From CAZLIC01 sp964559535 (GTDB taxonomy: Bacteria; Pseudomonadota; Alphaproteobacteria; Rhodobacterales; Rhodobacteraceae), in assembly GCA_964559535.1 (NCBI GenBank), contig CAZLIC010000008.1, positions 23,152-87,151 on the forward strand: a DNA stretch of 64,000 bases. Direction: 5' to 3'. The position numbers and the translations under genes are program-made. Shown piece by piece: positions 51,344 to 60,360 of the stretch; position 1 is the first letter of the stretch, and every line of letters starts with the position of its first letter. The notes under the pieces were generated by a model that did no database searches, was not told the DNA's origin, and saw nothing but the letters and a program-made list of their open reading frames with translations.

Positions 51344-52558
51344 TCACCCCACCACGTTGAACGCCGGGCCATAGGGGTAATGCGTGATGTCCTCGTTGCC
51401 GTCTTCGGTGACAACGAAAATGTCATGCTCGCGGTAGCCGCCCGCGCCCGGCTGGCCGTCGGCGATGGTCAGCATCGGCTCCATGCTGATGACCATGCCG
51501 GGCTCCAGCACCGTGTCGATGTCCTCGCGCAGCTCCAGCCCCGCCTCGCGGCCGTAGTAGTGGCTGAGAACGCCGAAGGAATGCCCGTAGCCGAAGGTGC
51601 GGTACTGCAGCATGTCGCGCTCGGCGAGGTGCGCGTTGATCTTCGCGGTGATGTCGGCGCAGGAATTGCCGGGCTTCAGCAGGGTCATGCCGTATTCGTG
51701 CGCATCGATGTTGGCCTGCCAGATCTTCAGGCTGGCATCGTCAACCTCGCCCACGAACAGCGTGCGTTCCAGCGCGGTGTAGTAGCCCGAGATCATCGGA
51801 AAGCAGTTCAGCGACAGGATGTCCCCGCGCTGCAGCCGCCGGTTCGTCACCGGGTTGTGCGCGCCGTCGGTGTTCAGCCCCGACTGGAACCAGACCCAGG
51901 TGTCGCGGTACTCGGCATCGGGAAAGCGCTTGGCAATCTCGCGCTCCATGGCGTCACGCCCGGCGATGGACACCTCCAGCTCGGTCGCCCCCACCCTGAT
52001 CGCATCACGGATGGCATAGCCGCCCACGTCGGCCACGTTGGCGCCGTGCTTGATCAGCGCAACTTCGGCCGCGCTTTTGACCATGCGCTGCTGCATCGTG
52101 GCGGCGCTGATGTCGACGCCCCGCTTCGGCTTCAGGAAGGCGTTCAGCTTTTCCGCCCGCTCCATGGTCAGATGGTCGGCCTCGCAGCCGATCACCTTGC
52201 CCTCACCGGTCACCGACAGCACCGCGCGCCAGAAATTGTCGCGCTTCCAGTCGGTGTAGGTGATGTTGTCGTCGATGCTGCGCCGCCACGGCTGCCCGGC
52301 GTCGATGCCCGCGCTGATGGTGACACAGGCGCTGCGCGTCACCACGCAGGCATAGGGCCGCCCGAACGTGCAGTACAGGAACCCCGAGTAGTAGGCGATG
52401 TTGTGCATCGAGGTCATCACCACGGCGTCCAGGCCATGGACATCCATGATCTCGCGCAAGCCGGTCAGCCGATTGTGGTATTCCTTGTCGGCAAAGGGCA
52501 GCGCGTCCTTCTTGCCGCCGTTGTGATAGCGATACTGTTCCGGGCGGATCAGTTCCAT
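51344..52558 (-). CDS. Creatinase (creatine amidinohydrolase)
   Basis: 404 residues, M24 pita-bread fold. It follows Pseudomonas creatinase motif by motif: FLYCTFGRPYACVVT, DAGQPWRRSIDDNITYTDWK, WFQSGLNTDGAHNPVTNRRL, QYRTFGYGHSFGVLSHYYGR and ELREDIDTVLEPGMV. Unlike metal-dependent M24 peptidases it needs no metal. It hydrolyses creatine to sarcosine and urea, and urea import genes lie elsewhere in the window. No sarcosine oxidase or creatininase is adjacent. Confidence 0.88.
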   Translation of the reverse strand: MELIRPEQYRYHNGGKKDALPFADKEYHNRLTGLREIMDVHGLDAVVMTSMHNIAYYSGFLYCTFGRPYACVVTRSACVTISAGIDAGQPWRRSIDDNITYTDWKRDNFWRAVLSVTGEGKVIGCEADHLTMERAEKLNAFLKPKRGVDISAATMQQRMVKSAAEVALIKHGANVADVGGYAIRDAIRVGATELEVSIAGRDAMEREIAKRFPDAEYRDTWVWFQSGLNTDGAHNPVTNRRLQRGDILSLNCFPMISGYYTALERTLFVGEVDDASLKIWQANIDAHEYGMTLLKPGNSCADITAKINAHLAERDMLQYRTFGYGHSFGVLSHYYGREAGLELREDIDTVLEPGMVISMEPMLTIADGQPGAGGYREHDIFVVTEDGNEDITHYPYGPAFNVVG

Positions 52559-52798
52559 GTCAGACCCCTGTGCAACGGGTCCGCGCCTGCGGGACCCCGA
52601 AAGGTCCCGGCGTACAGGACGACAGCAGCGCAAGGCGCTGCAAGCAGCGGGCCGTTCCGGCCCTGCGGCGACGCCATCGCCGCGGCTCATGCCGCAGCTA
52701 GCCCAAATCTGGAGGTCGGGCAACTGCATCGTTGTCACCCGTGCCGTCTGAACGTAACAATTTGTCTCAGTTTGAACACAGCATGATCGGACATTGGC

Positions 52799-54661
52799 AT
52801 GGCAGCTTTCTTCATCACCGGCACCGATACGACCAGCGAAGTCTTGCTTGACGGCGAGAACGGCCTGGTGGCGGGTTCCGGAACGCTTTTCACGAACGGT
52901 GTCGCTGTCAGCATCTCCGGCCAGTCGGAACTGGTCGTGCTGGGTGACGTGGTCGCGGCCAATTCCACCGCGGTCACCATATCCAACACCAATGACGCCA
53001 ACATCAGCATCGGCACCGGTGGCTTGGTCATGTCATCCGACGGGCAGGCCTTCAACGGCACCTACAGCAATACGCTGTCGCTGCAGAACGCAGGCGACAT
53101 CGCGGGCGACGAGAGCGCCATGGCGTTGACGATGTTTTCCACGGCAACCGCAGCAACAGTCATGGTCACCAACAGCGGGCTGATCCGCGCCGCCGGCGCG
53201 GCAACGAACAGCGGTTCCGCTATCAGCATCGTTGGGCAGGCCGACACGAACAACCGGTTCGTCCTGGCCAACACGGGCACCATCTCGCTTGTCACCGCGG
53301 CTGCGGTGGTTGCCAGCAACACGGCGGCCGAAATCACCAACACCGGCACGATCCTTGGCGCCGTCGAGATGACCGGCACGCAGGGCGACCTGCTGACGAA
53401 CGCCGGTCTGATCATCGGCGCGGTCCGTTTCGCCGACACCGCGGATGTGCTGACGAACCACGGCACCATCACCGGCGATGTCCGCATGGGGATCAAGCCC
53501 AACGTGGCCGAGCCGACGGGCGATCTTGCCGACGAGGTGGTGAACACCGGCCTCATCGACGGCGACCTGTTCCTGCTGGACGGCAACGACGCGTTCATCA
53601 ACCGCGGCGGTCAGGTCAGCGGCATCATCTTCGGCGGCCGCGGCTCCGACACCTTCTTCATCGACCGTTCCGACCTCGACATCCGCGAAAGCACTGATGG
53701 CAGCAGCTCGGCCAACGATCACGTCATCTCGTCCGCCAGTTTCACCCTGCGCACCGGCATCGAGAACCTCACGCTGACCGGCCCCGGCGGGCTGGTCGGG
53801 CACGGCAACGGCGACGGGAACACTTTGGCCAGCAACGAGGGGGGCGACAGCCTTTTCGGCCTCGACGGCAGCGATATCCTGAACGGCAACGCCGGAAATG
53901 ACGCCCTGTTCGGCGGACGGGGGGGCGACCTCATGAACGGTGGCGAAGGCGACGATCTGATGGACGGCGGTCGCGACAACGACACGATGTTCGCTGGTGA
54001 CGGCTTTGATACCCTGCTGGGCGGATCGGGAAGTGACGACTTTTCGGTCGGGCTGCAGGGCAGCGTAATCAACGGCGGCGCGGGGACCGACCTTGCCACG
54101 TTCCTGAATGTGGTGGATCCGCTGTCGATCAATCTGGCCACGGGCATCGCGCTGACAGCCGATGGCGCCGCCTGGTCGCTGACCTCGGTCGAGAACATTC
54201 AGGCCAGCTTCGGCAGCGATACCGTGACGGGATCGGCCGGCGCGAACCGTCTGGAAGGGTTCGACGGCAACGACGTGCTGTCAGGTGGCAACGGCAACGA
54301 TTCCCTTCTGGGCGATGACGGGCAGGACACCATGACAGGTGGCAGCGGGGCAGACAGCTTTGTCTACCGCAACACGCCCGAAAGCCTGGCCGCGACGCCT
54401 GACCTGATCTCGGATTTCAGCCGCAATGCCGACGTGATCGACCTGTCGTTCATCGACGCGACACCGGGGGGCAGCAACGATGCCTTTGCCTTTCTGGGCG
54501 ACACGGCCTTTTCCGGATCCGCGGCGCAGGTGCGCTTCGTGCGCGACAGTGAGGCGAACCTGACCACGGTCGAGGTGAGGCTGGCGGGCAGCGTGGCCAA
54601 CGACATGGTCATCCTGCTGACCGGCGCCATCAACCTGAGCGCCGACAACTTCGTGTTGTAG
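52799..54661 (+). CDS. Large RTX protein with N-terminal beta-helix-like repeats
   Basis: 620 residues. Residues about 1-270 carry degenerate N-x-G-x-I repeats (ITNTGTILGA, LLTNAGLIIGA, LTNHGTITGD, VNTGLIDGD), suggesting a right-handed beta-helix. Residues about 340-510 hold RTX nonapeptides (GGRGGDLMNG, GGEGDDLMDG, GGSGSDDFSV, GGNGNDSLLG). The C-terminal type I secretion domain ends SADNFVL. It has no N-terminal signal peptide. It is a probable secreted adhesin or surface-layer-type protein. No type I exporter is nearby. Confidence 0.85.
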   Translation: MAAFFITGTDTTSEVLLDGENGLVAGSGTLFTNGVAVSISGQSELVVLGDVVAANSTAVTISNTNDANISIGTGGLVMSSDGQAFNGTYSNTLSLQNAGDIAGDESAMALTMFSTATAATVMVTNSGLIRAAGAATNSGSAISIVGQADTNNRFVLANTGTISLVTAAAVVASNTAAEITNTGTILGAVEMTGTQGDLLTNAGLIIGAVRFADTADVLTNHGTITGDVRMGIKPNVAEPTGDLADEVVNTGLIDGDLFLLDGNDAFINRGGQVSGIIFGGRGSDTFFIDRSDLDIRESTDGSSSANDHVISSASFTLRTGIENLTLTGPGGLVGHGNGDGNTLASNEGGDSLFGLDGSDILNGNAGNDALFGGRGGDLMNGGEGDDLMDGGRDNDTMFAGDGFDTLLGGSGSDDFSVGLQGSVINGGAGTDLATFLNVVDPLSINLATGIALTADGAAWSLTSVENIQASFGSDTVTGSAGANRLEGFDGNDVLSGGNGNDSLLGDDGQDTMTGGSGADSFVYRNTPESLAATPDLISDFSRNADVIDLSFIDATPGGSNDAFAFLGDTAFSGSAAQVRFVRDSEANLTTVEVRLAGSVANDMVILLTGAINLSADNFVL

Positions 54662-54722
54662 CAACCCCTTGCGTTCCGGGCGGCAGACCCCATTTGCCAC
54701 CCGGTACAGCAAGGAGACACGC

Positions 54723-55061
54723 ATGCGCTGCCCGGTGGACAACGAAACGCTTGTGATGGCTGATCGCAGCGGGGTCGAGATCGACTACTGCCCGAAATGC
54801 CGTGGCGTCTGGCTGGACCGGGGCGAGCTGGACAAGATCCTTGAGCGGACCTCGGGCCCCGCCCCGGCTGCGCCCGCCGCGCCACTGGCTTCGCGCGGCG
54901 GACCGGTGTTTCAACCAGAGCCGGAACGGCCCCGGTCGCGCGATGACGACCGTACGCGCGCCTATCCGACGCATCGCGACGATGACGATGAAGACCGCCA
55001 TCGCGACGGCTATCGCAAGAAGAAGCGCGAAAGCTTTCTCAGCGACCTGTTCGACTTCTGA
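54723..55061 (+). CDS. Zinc-ribbon (zf-TFIIB) protein
   Basis: 112 residues. The N-terminal zinc ribbon has MRCPVDN and CPKCRGVWLDRGEL (Cys3, Cys23, Cys26 and neighbours). A Pro/Ala linker and a charged tail of Arg, Asp and Lys follow, ending FLSDLFDF. AAGGAG precedes the start. The function is unknown; the family occurs widely in proteobacteria. Confidence 0.83.
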   Translation: MRCPVDNETLVMADRSGVEIDYCPKCRGVWLDRGELDKILERTSGPAPAAPAAPLASRGGPVFQPEPERPRSRDDDRTRAYPTHRDDDDEDRHRDGYRKKKRESFLSDLFDF

Positions 55062-55067
55062 CAGTCC

Positions 55068-55877
55068 TCAGATCAGGAGGAAGCTCTCGGCCGTCAGATC
55101 CAGGTTCTTGCCGACTAGCGCAAACTGGATCGCCAGGCCAGCACCGTTTCCGTCGGCGTCGTACAGCAGGGCGCCGGTCGCCGGATCGTAGATCAGCCGA
55201 TCGCTGGAGTCCTGCGGTTCGCCAATTGCAAAGCGCGACGAACTGACAACCTCGCCGGCGTCACCCAGCCCCGCGAAGATCGTCGAGTTCAGGTGGATCA
55301 CGTCGATCGAGTCGTTGAAGTCGGTAATGGTGTCGGAATTCGTCGAAAGAAGCGCATCGTCAAAGATGAAGGCATCCCCGCCCTTGCCGCCGCTCAGCGT
55401 GTCGTTGCCGCGCCCGCCGGAAATCGAGTCACTACCGCCACCGCCTGACAGCGTGTCATTGCCCTTCAGCCCACGCAGGTCGTCGTCTCCGCCGCCAGCA
55501 TCGACATTGTCCTTCTTGTTGGACAGAATGATCGTGTCGTCACCCAGAAGAAGCTCGTTTAGTCCGGTACTGTCTCCCTCAACCACCAGATCGAAGAGTT
55601 CTTCCGCGTCGATGTTCCAGTCCGTTACCGAAATGGTCTGTACACCCGCGACGAAGCTGGTCAGCCCCGTGATGGTGCCCTCCGATATGTCGATGAGCTC
55701 TCCCTCGAGCTCTGTGAAAAACAGATCGGTGCCCAGCAGGGACGTGTAGTTCTGTGCATCGTCAAAGAAGCGAAGCTCACTCGTTGAACCCGAAAAGAAG
55801 CCGAAGTCTGCGATGTCGATCAGCGCCAGATCGCTGGATCTTACCCGAAATCCTTCAGCGAAGACGATCGTTGCCAT
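55068..55877 (-). CDS. Small RTX calcium-binding protein
   Basis: 269 residues. RTX nonapeptides occupy about 145-190 (GGGDDDLRG, GNDTLSGGG, GGRGNDTLS, GGKGGDAFIF). They are followed by the usual TDFNDSIDVI linker and a secretion domain ending LTAESFLLI. The N-terminal 130 residues are of unknown fold. GGAGGAA precedes the start. It is convergent with the zinc-ribbon gene. It is the third RTX protein in the window, again without an exporter. Confidence 0.85.
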   Translation of the reverse strand: MATIVFAEGFRVRSSDLALIDIADFGFFSGSTSELRFFDDAQNYTSLLGTDLFFTELEGELIDISEGTITGLTSFVAGVQTISVTDWNIDAEELFDLVVEGDSTGLNELLLGDDTIILSNKKDNVDAGGGDDDLRGLKGNDTLSGGGGSDSISGGRGNDTLSGGKGGDAFIFDDALLSTNSDTITDFNDSIDVIHLNSTIFAGLGDAGEVVSSSRFAIGEPQDSSDRLIYDPATGALLYDADGNGAGLAIQFALVGKNLDLTAESFLLI

Positions 55878-55995
55878 GCCATTCCTCCAGAGCCTGATGC
55901 GGTCGCAGTCGTGCGGCCAGTATCTGGCGCATACTAGCGCTGGTAAATGTGTCCTCAAATTGGAATAGATGTGTCCTTACGCTGGAAAATGTGGA

Positions 55996-56598
55996 TCAAC
56001 CGCGCAGACGGCGCAGATACACGTAAAGTGCGCCCGATCCGCCATGGCGCAGGTGTGCCTCGGCCACCTGCTGTACGGTTCCCCCCAGTGGCGCCTGACG
56101 CAACCATTGGGGAACGTGGTGCCTCAGGGCGCCGGTTCGCCGCGGGATCGGGCCGTCATCGTCACGCGGTTTGCCCTTGCCGGTAATCACCAGCACCAGT
56201 CGCACCCCTTGAGCCTGCGCGTTCAGCACGAAGCGCACAAGTTCGGGGTGCGCCTCGGCCAGCGTCATCCCGTGCAGGTCGATGCGCGCCTCGGGGGCCA
56301 GCTTGCCGCGCGTCATGTTGCGGAAGGCCCGGGCGTCCATCTGCAGCGGCGCCTGCGCCAGCCGGTCGGGCAGGGGCGGCAGAAGATCCATCCGGGGCGG
56401 CGTGGCCGACAGGCGTTCGCCCAGGCGGAACGGCGACAGCGGCTCGGGCACGGGGGGCGGCACCAGCGACGGGGGCAGGTCGGCCACCGGGTTGTGCAGC
56501 GCTGCGGATGGTTCCTTGCCCGGCAGGGGCTTCGCGCTGCTGGCCACAGCCTGCCACAGCGCCCGCTCTTCGGGGGCCAGCATGCGGCGGCGCGACAT
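55996..56598 (-). CDS. Smr-domain protein
   Basis: 200 residues. A Pro-rich N-terminal half is followed by a C-terminal Smr domain with IDLHGMTLAEAHPELVRF (about 110-127) and VLVITGKGKPRDDDG (about 141-155), ending in a GSGALYVYLRRLRG strand. Smr domains nick DNA or RNA in MutS2 and free-standing forms. It ends the leftward cluster tim44-mltA-smr, six bases after mltA. Confidence 0.87.
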   Translation of the reverse strand: MSRRRMLAPEERALWQAVASSAKPLPGKEPSAALHNPVADLPPSLVPPPVPEPLSPFRLGERLSATPPRMDLLPPLPDRLAQAPLQMDARAFRNMTRGKLAPEARIDLHGMTLAEAHPELVRFVLNAQAQGVRLVLVITGKGKPRDDDGPIPRRTGALRHHVPQWLRQAPLGGTVQQVAEAHLRHGGSGALYVYLRRLRG

Positions 56599-56603
56599 CG
56601 GCC

Positions 56604-57632
56604 TCAGCCTTCGGGGCGCATCGCGAAGGCGCGCTCGATGGGCAGAAGCACCAGCAACCGCCCGCGGTCCTTTACCGTGCCCGCATCCTCGCCCGCCTGC
56701 CGCCCGGTGCCGAAAAACACGTCGGCCCGCTGCGCGCCCTTGATCGCCCCGCCGGTGTCCTGCGCCACCATCAGGCGCCGCAGCGGCGCGGCGCCGTCCT
56801 TTTCTACCCATACCGGCGCGCCCAGCGGATAGAAGGCCGGGTCGACCGCGATGGACCGCATGCCGGTGATCGACCGGCCCATCGCGCCGATCGGCCCCTT
56901 TTCGGGCGGCACGTCCTTCAGCTTGCGGAAGAACACATAGGACGGGTTGGTGTTCAGCAGTTGCGCCCCCGCCCCCGGGTTGGCCCGCACCCAGCGCTTG
57001 ATCGCCTGTGCCGACAGCTGCGCCATGGTATGCGTGCCGCGGCGGATCAGTTCCTGCCCGATGGACCGATAGCTGTGCCCGTTGCGCCCGGCATAGCCCA
57101 CGCGCACCACGCCGCCATCCGGCAGGCGAATGCGCCCCGACCCCTGGATCTGCAGGAAATAGACCTCAACCGGGTCATCCAGCCAGGCGATCTCCAGCCC
57201 CCGCCCGGCCAGCGCGCCGCCTTCGATCTGCGCCCGCGACAGGAACTGCACACCGTCGCGCAACTCGGGCGGGCGGCGATAGATGGGGTAACGGTAGGTG
57301 CCAGTGCGGCGCAGCGAGCCGTCCAGCTCGGGTTCGTAGTAGCCGGTAAACAGGGCGGGCGGCTCGCCGATCAGAACCGGGCGGAACAGCATCTCGAAGA
57401 AGCTGCGCGCCTCGTCCGCGCTGTCGCCGGCATCTGCCGCCAGCTTGCACAGCGGCCCCCACTCGGCGCCCTTCAAGAGCGTGCAGGTATCGCGGAACAC
57501 GCCCAGCGCGGCGCGGTGGTCGTCTGCGTACCAGCCGTCCAGATCGTCGAAGGTCATCACCTGCGCGGGGGCATCCTGGGGGCCCAGCATCAGTGCCGCC
57601 GCCAGTGCTGCAAAGGCCGCCCGCACACGCAT
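56604..57632 (-). CDS. mltA: Membrane-bound lytic murein transglycosylase A
   Basis: 342 residues. MRVRAAFAALAAALMLGPQD is a signal peptide. The MltA domain has FTGYYEPELDGSLRR, YFLQIQGSGRIRLPDGG and VGYAGRNGHSYRSIGQEL. A 3D domain follows, with the catalytic Asp in MVAQDTGGAIKGAQRADVFF. It cleaves peptidoglycan glycan strands. There is no clear lipobox, so it may be soluble in the periplasm. Confidence 0.92.
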   Translation of the reverse strand: MRVRAAFAALAAALMLGPQDAPAQVMTFDDLDGWYADDHRAALGVFRDTCTLLKGAEWGPLCKLAADAGDSADEARSFFEMLFRPVLIGEPPALFTGYYEPELDGSLRRTGTYRYPIYRRPPELRDGVQFLSRAQIEGGALAGRGLEIAWLDDPVEVYFLQIQGSGRIRLPDGGVVRVGYAGRNGHSYRSIGQELIRRGTHTMAQLSAQAIKRWVRANPGAGAQLLNTNPSYVFFRKLKDVPPEKGPIGAMGRSITGMRSIAVDPAFYPLGAPVWVEKDGAAPLRRLMVAQDTGGAIKGAQRADVFFGTGRQAGEDAGTVKDRGRLLVLLPIERAFAMRPEG

Positions 57633-57645
57633 AAGCCCCCCTGCG

Positions 57646-58308
57646 TCAGTCCCCGGTGGCGACAAGATGCCAGTTCGGATCATCGGACCCCATCTTGCGG
57701 GCAAAGGTCCAGACGTCGCGCTGCCGCTTGACGGCTGTGGGGCTGCCCTCGACGACGTTGCCCGACCGGTCGCGGATCACGCTGGTCAGCTCGCCGGTAA
57801 AGCGCACGGTTACCTCGGCCTCGCGGGTATCGCGGTCGAAGGTGGCGTCGGCAAGGGTCAGTTCGCGCAGGCCCGCGAAGTTCGCCTCGACGGTCAGCCC
57901 TTCGGCCTCACGCGCGTCGACGGCCTGCCTGAAGGCGCCGTACACATCGGGCGCCAGAAAGGATTCGACCTGCGACAGATCCCCGCGCTCATAGGCCATC
58001 ACGATCATTTCATAGGCGCCGCGCGCGCCCTGCAGGAAGGTGCTTACCGAAAACCCGGCCTCGGCCATCTTCATGGCCGCCAGCGCCTTGGCGGCCGGGC
58101 TGCCGTCGGCAACGTGGTCGGTGATGTCGCGGTCGGGTCCGCCCTCGATCACCTCGAACTCGCGACGGCCTGCGCGGGGGCGCGTCTCGTCGGGTGGAAG
58201 TGTCGGTTTTTCAAAGCCTTCCCGGGTACCGAGCACGGAGCGCAGCTTCACGATCAGGAAAATGGCAATCCCGGCCAAAACAAGCAACTGGATCAGAGAG
58301 GAACTCAT
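57646..58308 (-). CDS. Tim44/TimA-family inner-membrane adaptor
   Basis: 220 residues. MSSSLIQLLVLAGIAIFLIV is one N-terminal membrane anchor. The C-terminal Tim44-like domain is at about 70-220 (FLQGARGAYEMIVMAYERGD). It is the bacterial relative of mitochondrial Tim44, and its place opposite fxsA and secB is the conserved alphaproteobacterial order. Its role in protein transport or envelope assembly is not settled. Confidence 0.88.
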   Translation of the reverse strand: MSSSLIQLLVLAGIAIFLIVKLRSVLGTREGFEKPTLPPDETRPRAGRREFEVIEGGPDRDITDHVADGSPAAKALAAMKMAEAGFSVSTFLQGARGAYEMIVMAYERGDLSQVESFLAPDVYGAFRQAVDAREAEGLTVEANFAGLRELTLADATFDRDTREAEVTVRFTGELTSVIRDRSGNVVEGSPTAVKRQRDVWTFARKMGSDDPNWHLVATGD

Positions 58309-58446
58309 CTTGGTCCTTGGGTCAGGGCCGAGCCCTGGCAAGGGCCGGATGTTGGTTCATCGGAGGTCATCCCCTATGTAGGAGATGGGTGGGGCCAAGT
58401 CTACCTGCTGCCCTGCGAAAGGCCGCCTTGGCCGGAAAGGACGACG

Positions 58447-58926
58447 ATGCGCCGCATACCCTGGCCTCTTGTGGCCCTGGCCCTGCCGCTGGCCGAGATT
58501 GCCGGGTTCGTTGTGGTCGGGCGCTGGCTGGGTGTCTGGGCCGTTCTGGCGCTGGTGCTGGGGGCGGGGGTTCTGGGCGCGGCTATCCTGCGCGGCCGGT
58601 TTGCGGTGCTGCGCGGCACGATGCGGGGGCGCGGCGGCATTGCCGCGCTGGGCGCCGTGGCGGACGAGGCGCTCTTGGCTGTGGGCGCCATGCTGCTGAT
58701 CGCGCCGGGCTTTCTGTCCGACCTGGCCGCGCTGCCGCTGCTGGTGCCACCGCTGCGGCGGGCCATCGTGGCGGCGCTTGCAGCCAAGGTGGTGGTGGCG
58801 CAGCGCGGCCCGATCCACGACGACGGCATCATCGAGGGTGAAGTGATCGACATTGATGCGGTGCGCGGGCGGCAGGCCGACCCCGATGACAAGCCGCTGC
58901 CTCCATCCGCCTGGACTCGGCATTGA
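58447..58926 (+). CDS. fxsA: FxsA-family membrane protein
   Basis: 159 residues with three to four helices, starting RRIPWPLVALALPLAEIAGF. The FxsA feature LLIAPGFLSDLAALPLLVPP is near 93-112. E. coli FxsA suppresses phage T7 exclusion by F; its normal role is unknown. It is divergent from tim44 and followed by secB. Confidence 0.9.
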   Translation: MRRIPWPLVALALPLAEIAGFVVVGRWLGVWAVLALVLGAGVLGAAILRGRFAVLRGTMRGRGGIAALGAVADEALLAVGAMLLIAPGFLSDLAALPLLVPPLRRAIVAALAAKVVVAQRGPIHDDGIIEGEVIDIDAVRGRQADPDDKPLPPSAWTRH

Positions 58927-58982
58927 GGCACCGGAAGCGACCTGCTAGAGAGCGGCAGGTTCGATTTCCATGGGGGGCGGCG

Positions 58983-59489
58983 ATGGCCGAGACGAACGGA
59001 GCAGGCACGGCACCGGCCGCGCCGCAGGTGCGGATGCAGGTTCTGGCGCAGTTCATCCGCGACATGTCGTTTGAAAACGCCGTGGCGCAGCGTGGTCTGC
59101 CGGGGGGCGAGGTGCAGCCTGACACGCAGGTTGCTGTCAGCCTGGACGCGCGCAAGCGGACGCAGGAACACCAGTACGAGGTGTTTTCGAAGTTCAAGAT
59201 CACCTCGAAGAACCGGGTGAACGGCGAAACGCTGTTTCTGGTCGAGCTGGACTATGGCGGGGTGTTCCAGATTGAAGGGGTGCCGGACGAGCAGCTGCAC
59301 CCCTTCCTGCTGATCGAATGCCCGCGGCTGTTGTTCCCCTTTGTCCGCCGCATCGTTTCGGATGTCACCCGCGATGGCGGCTTCCCGGCGCTGAACATCG
59401 ACCAGGTGGATTTCCTGGCGCTGTACCGGCAGGAACTGGCACGCCGGGCCGAGGCCCAGAAGGCCGCGGCTCAGCCACTGGTGTCCTGA
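58983..59489 (+). CDS. secB: Protein-export chaperone SecB
   Basis: 168 residues. QFIRDMSFENAVAQRG (about 25-40), YGGVFQIEGV and the stretch FLLIECPRLLFPFVRRIVSD are diagnostic of SecB. It keeps preproteins unfolded and hands them to SecA. A strong GC hairpin follows at 59510-59537. Confidence 0.94.
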   Translation: MAETNGAGTAPAAPQVRMQVLAQFIRDMSFENAVAQRGLPGGEVQPDTQVAVSLDARKRTQEHQYEVFSKFKITSKNRVNGETLFLVELDYGGVFQIEGVPDEQLHPFLLIECPRLLFPFVRRIVSDVTRDGGFPALNIDQVDFLALYRQELARRAEAQKAAAQPLVS

Positions 59490-59509
59490 TCTGGAAGACA
59501 TTGCCGCGG

Positions 59510-59537
59510 GGCGGGCGGGGCCAGAGGCCCGCCCGCC
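59510..59537 (+). terminator. Terminator hairpin after secB
   Basis: A ten-pair stem (GGCGGGCGGG / CCCGCCCGCC), extended by CC/GG around an AGA loop, is followed by CTGTTT. It lies between the convergent secB and dnaQ genes. Confidence 0.7.
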
Positions 59538-59655
59538 CTGTTTGCATTTGCGCCGCAGGGCGCCTGTCCCAGCGTGGGACAGAAACCCGATTCAATAGAA
59601 ACAAGGGGTTGTGAGGGCGCGTTCACGTTTTGGAAAGGTTTGTCGCCGTCGTTGG

Positions 59656-60360
59656 TCAGCTTTCGCGGCGGGTCCAGATCGCGGCGGGGCCGAGCTTTGT
59701 CACAAAGGCGGCATGCGCCGCGGCCTCTTCGGCGGTCAGGCGGGGGGGCAGCGGGTTTGGCCGCGCCAGCGGGTGGGCGGAGGTGGCGCTGCCCGGGGCG
59801 CCGCCGCGCTGCGGCAGGGTTGACACACTGGCCAGATGCAGCCCCGGCTGCCGACCGCCGCAAAGTTCCAGATAGACCTCGGCCAGAAGCTCGCAGTCCA
59901 GAAGCGCGCCGTGCTTTACCCGTCCGGAATTGTCGACCCCGAACCGGCGGCACAGCGCATCGAGCGAGGCAGGCGCGCCGGGAAAGCGGTTGCGGGCGAT
60001 CATCAGGGTGTCGATGGCCTGACTGTCGGGCAGGCGGGGGTGGCCCAGTGCCGACAATTCGGCATTCAGGAAGCGCATGTCGAAGCTGGCGTTATGGATC
60101 ACCAACTTCGAACTGCCGATGAATGCCAGGAAATCCGCCGCCAGCGTGGAAAACCGCGGCTTGTCGCGCAGGAACTCGTCCGAGAGGCCGTGCACCTCGA
60201 AGGCCTCGGGCGGCATGGGACGTTCGGGGTTCAGGTACTGGTGCCAGGTACGGCCGGTGGGAAGGTGGTTCTCCAGCTCCAGCGCCGCGATCTCGACAAT
60301 GCGGTGGCCCTCGGCCGGGTCCAGCCCCGTGGTTTCAGTGTCCAGCACGATTTCACGCAT
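59656..60360 (-). CDS. dnaQ: DNA polymerase III epsilon subunit (3'-5' proofreading exonuclease)
   Basis: 234 residues. Exo I is LDTETTGLDP (6-15), Exo II is VIHNASFDMRFLNAEL, and Exo III is VKHGALLDCELLAEVYLEL. This is the normal DnaQ architecture with a C-terminal polymerase-binding tail. It overlaps coaE by eight bases, in the conserved order aroE-coaE-dnaQ. Confidence 0.94.
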   Translation of the reverse strand: MREIVLDTETTGLDPAEGHRIVEIAALELENHLPTGRTWHQYLNPERPMPPEAFEVHGLSDEFLRDKPRFSTLAADFLAFIGSSKLVIHNASFDMRFLNAELSALGHPRLPDSQAIDTLMIARNRFPGAPASLDALCRRFGVDNSGRVKHGALLDCELLAEVYLELCGGRQPGLHLASVSTLPQRGGAPGSATSAHPLARPNPLPPRLTAEEAAAHAAFVTKLGPAAIWTRRES

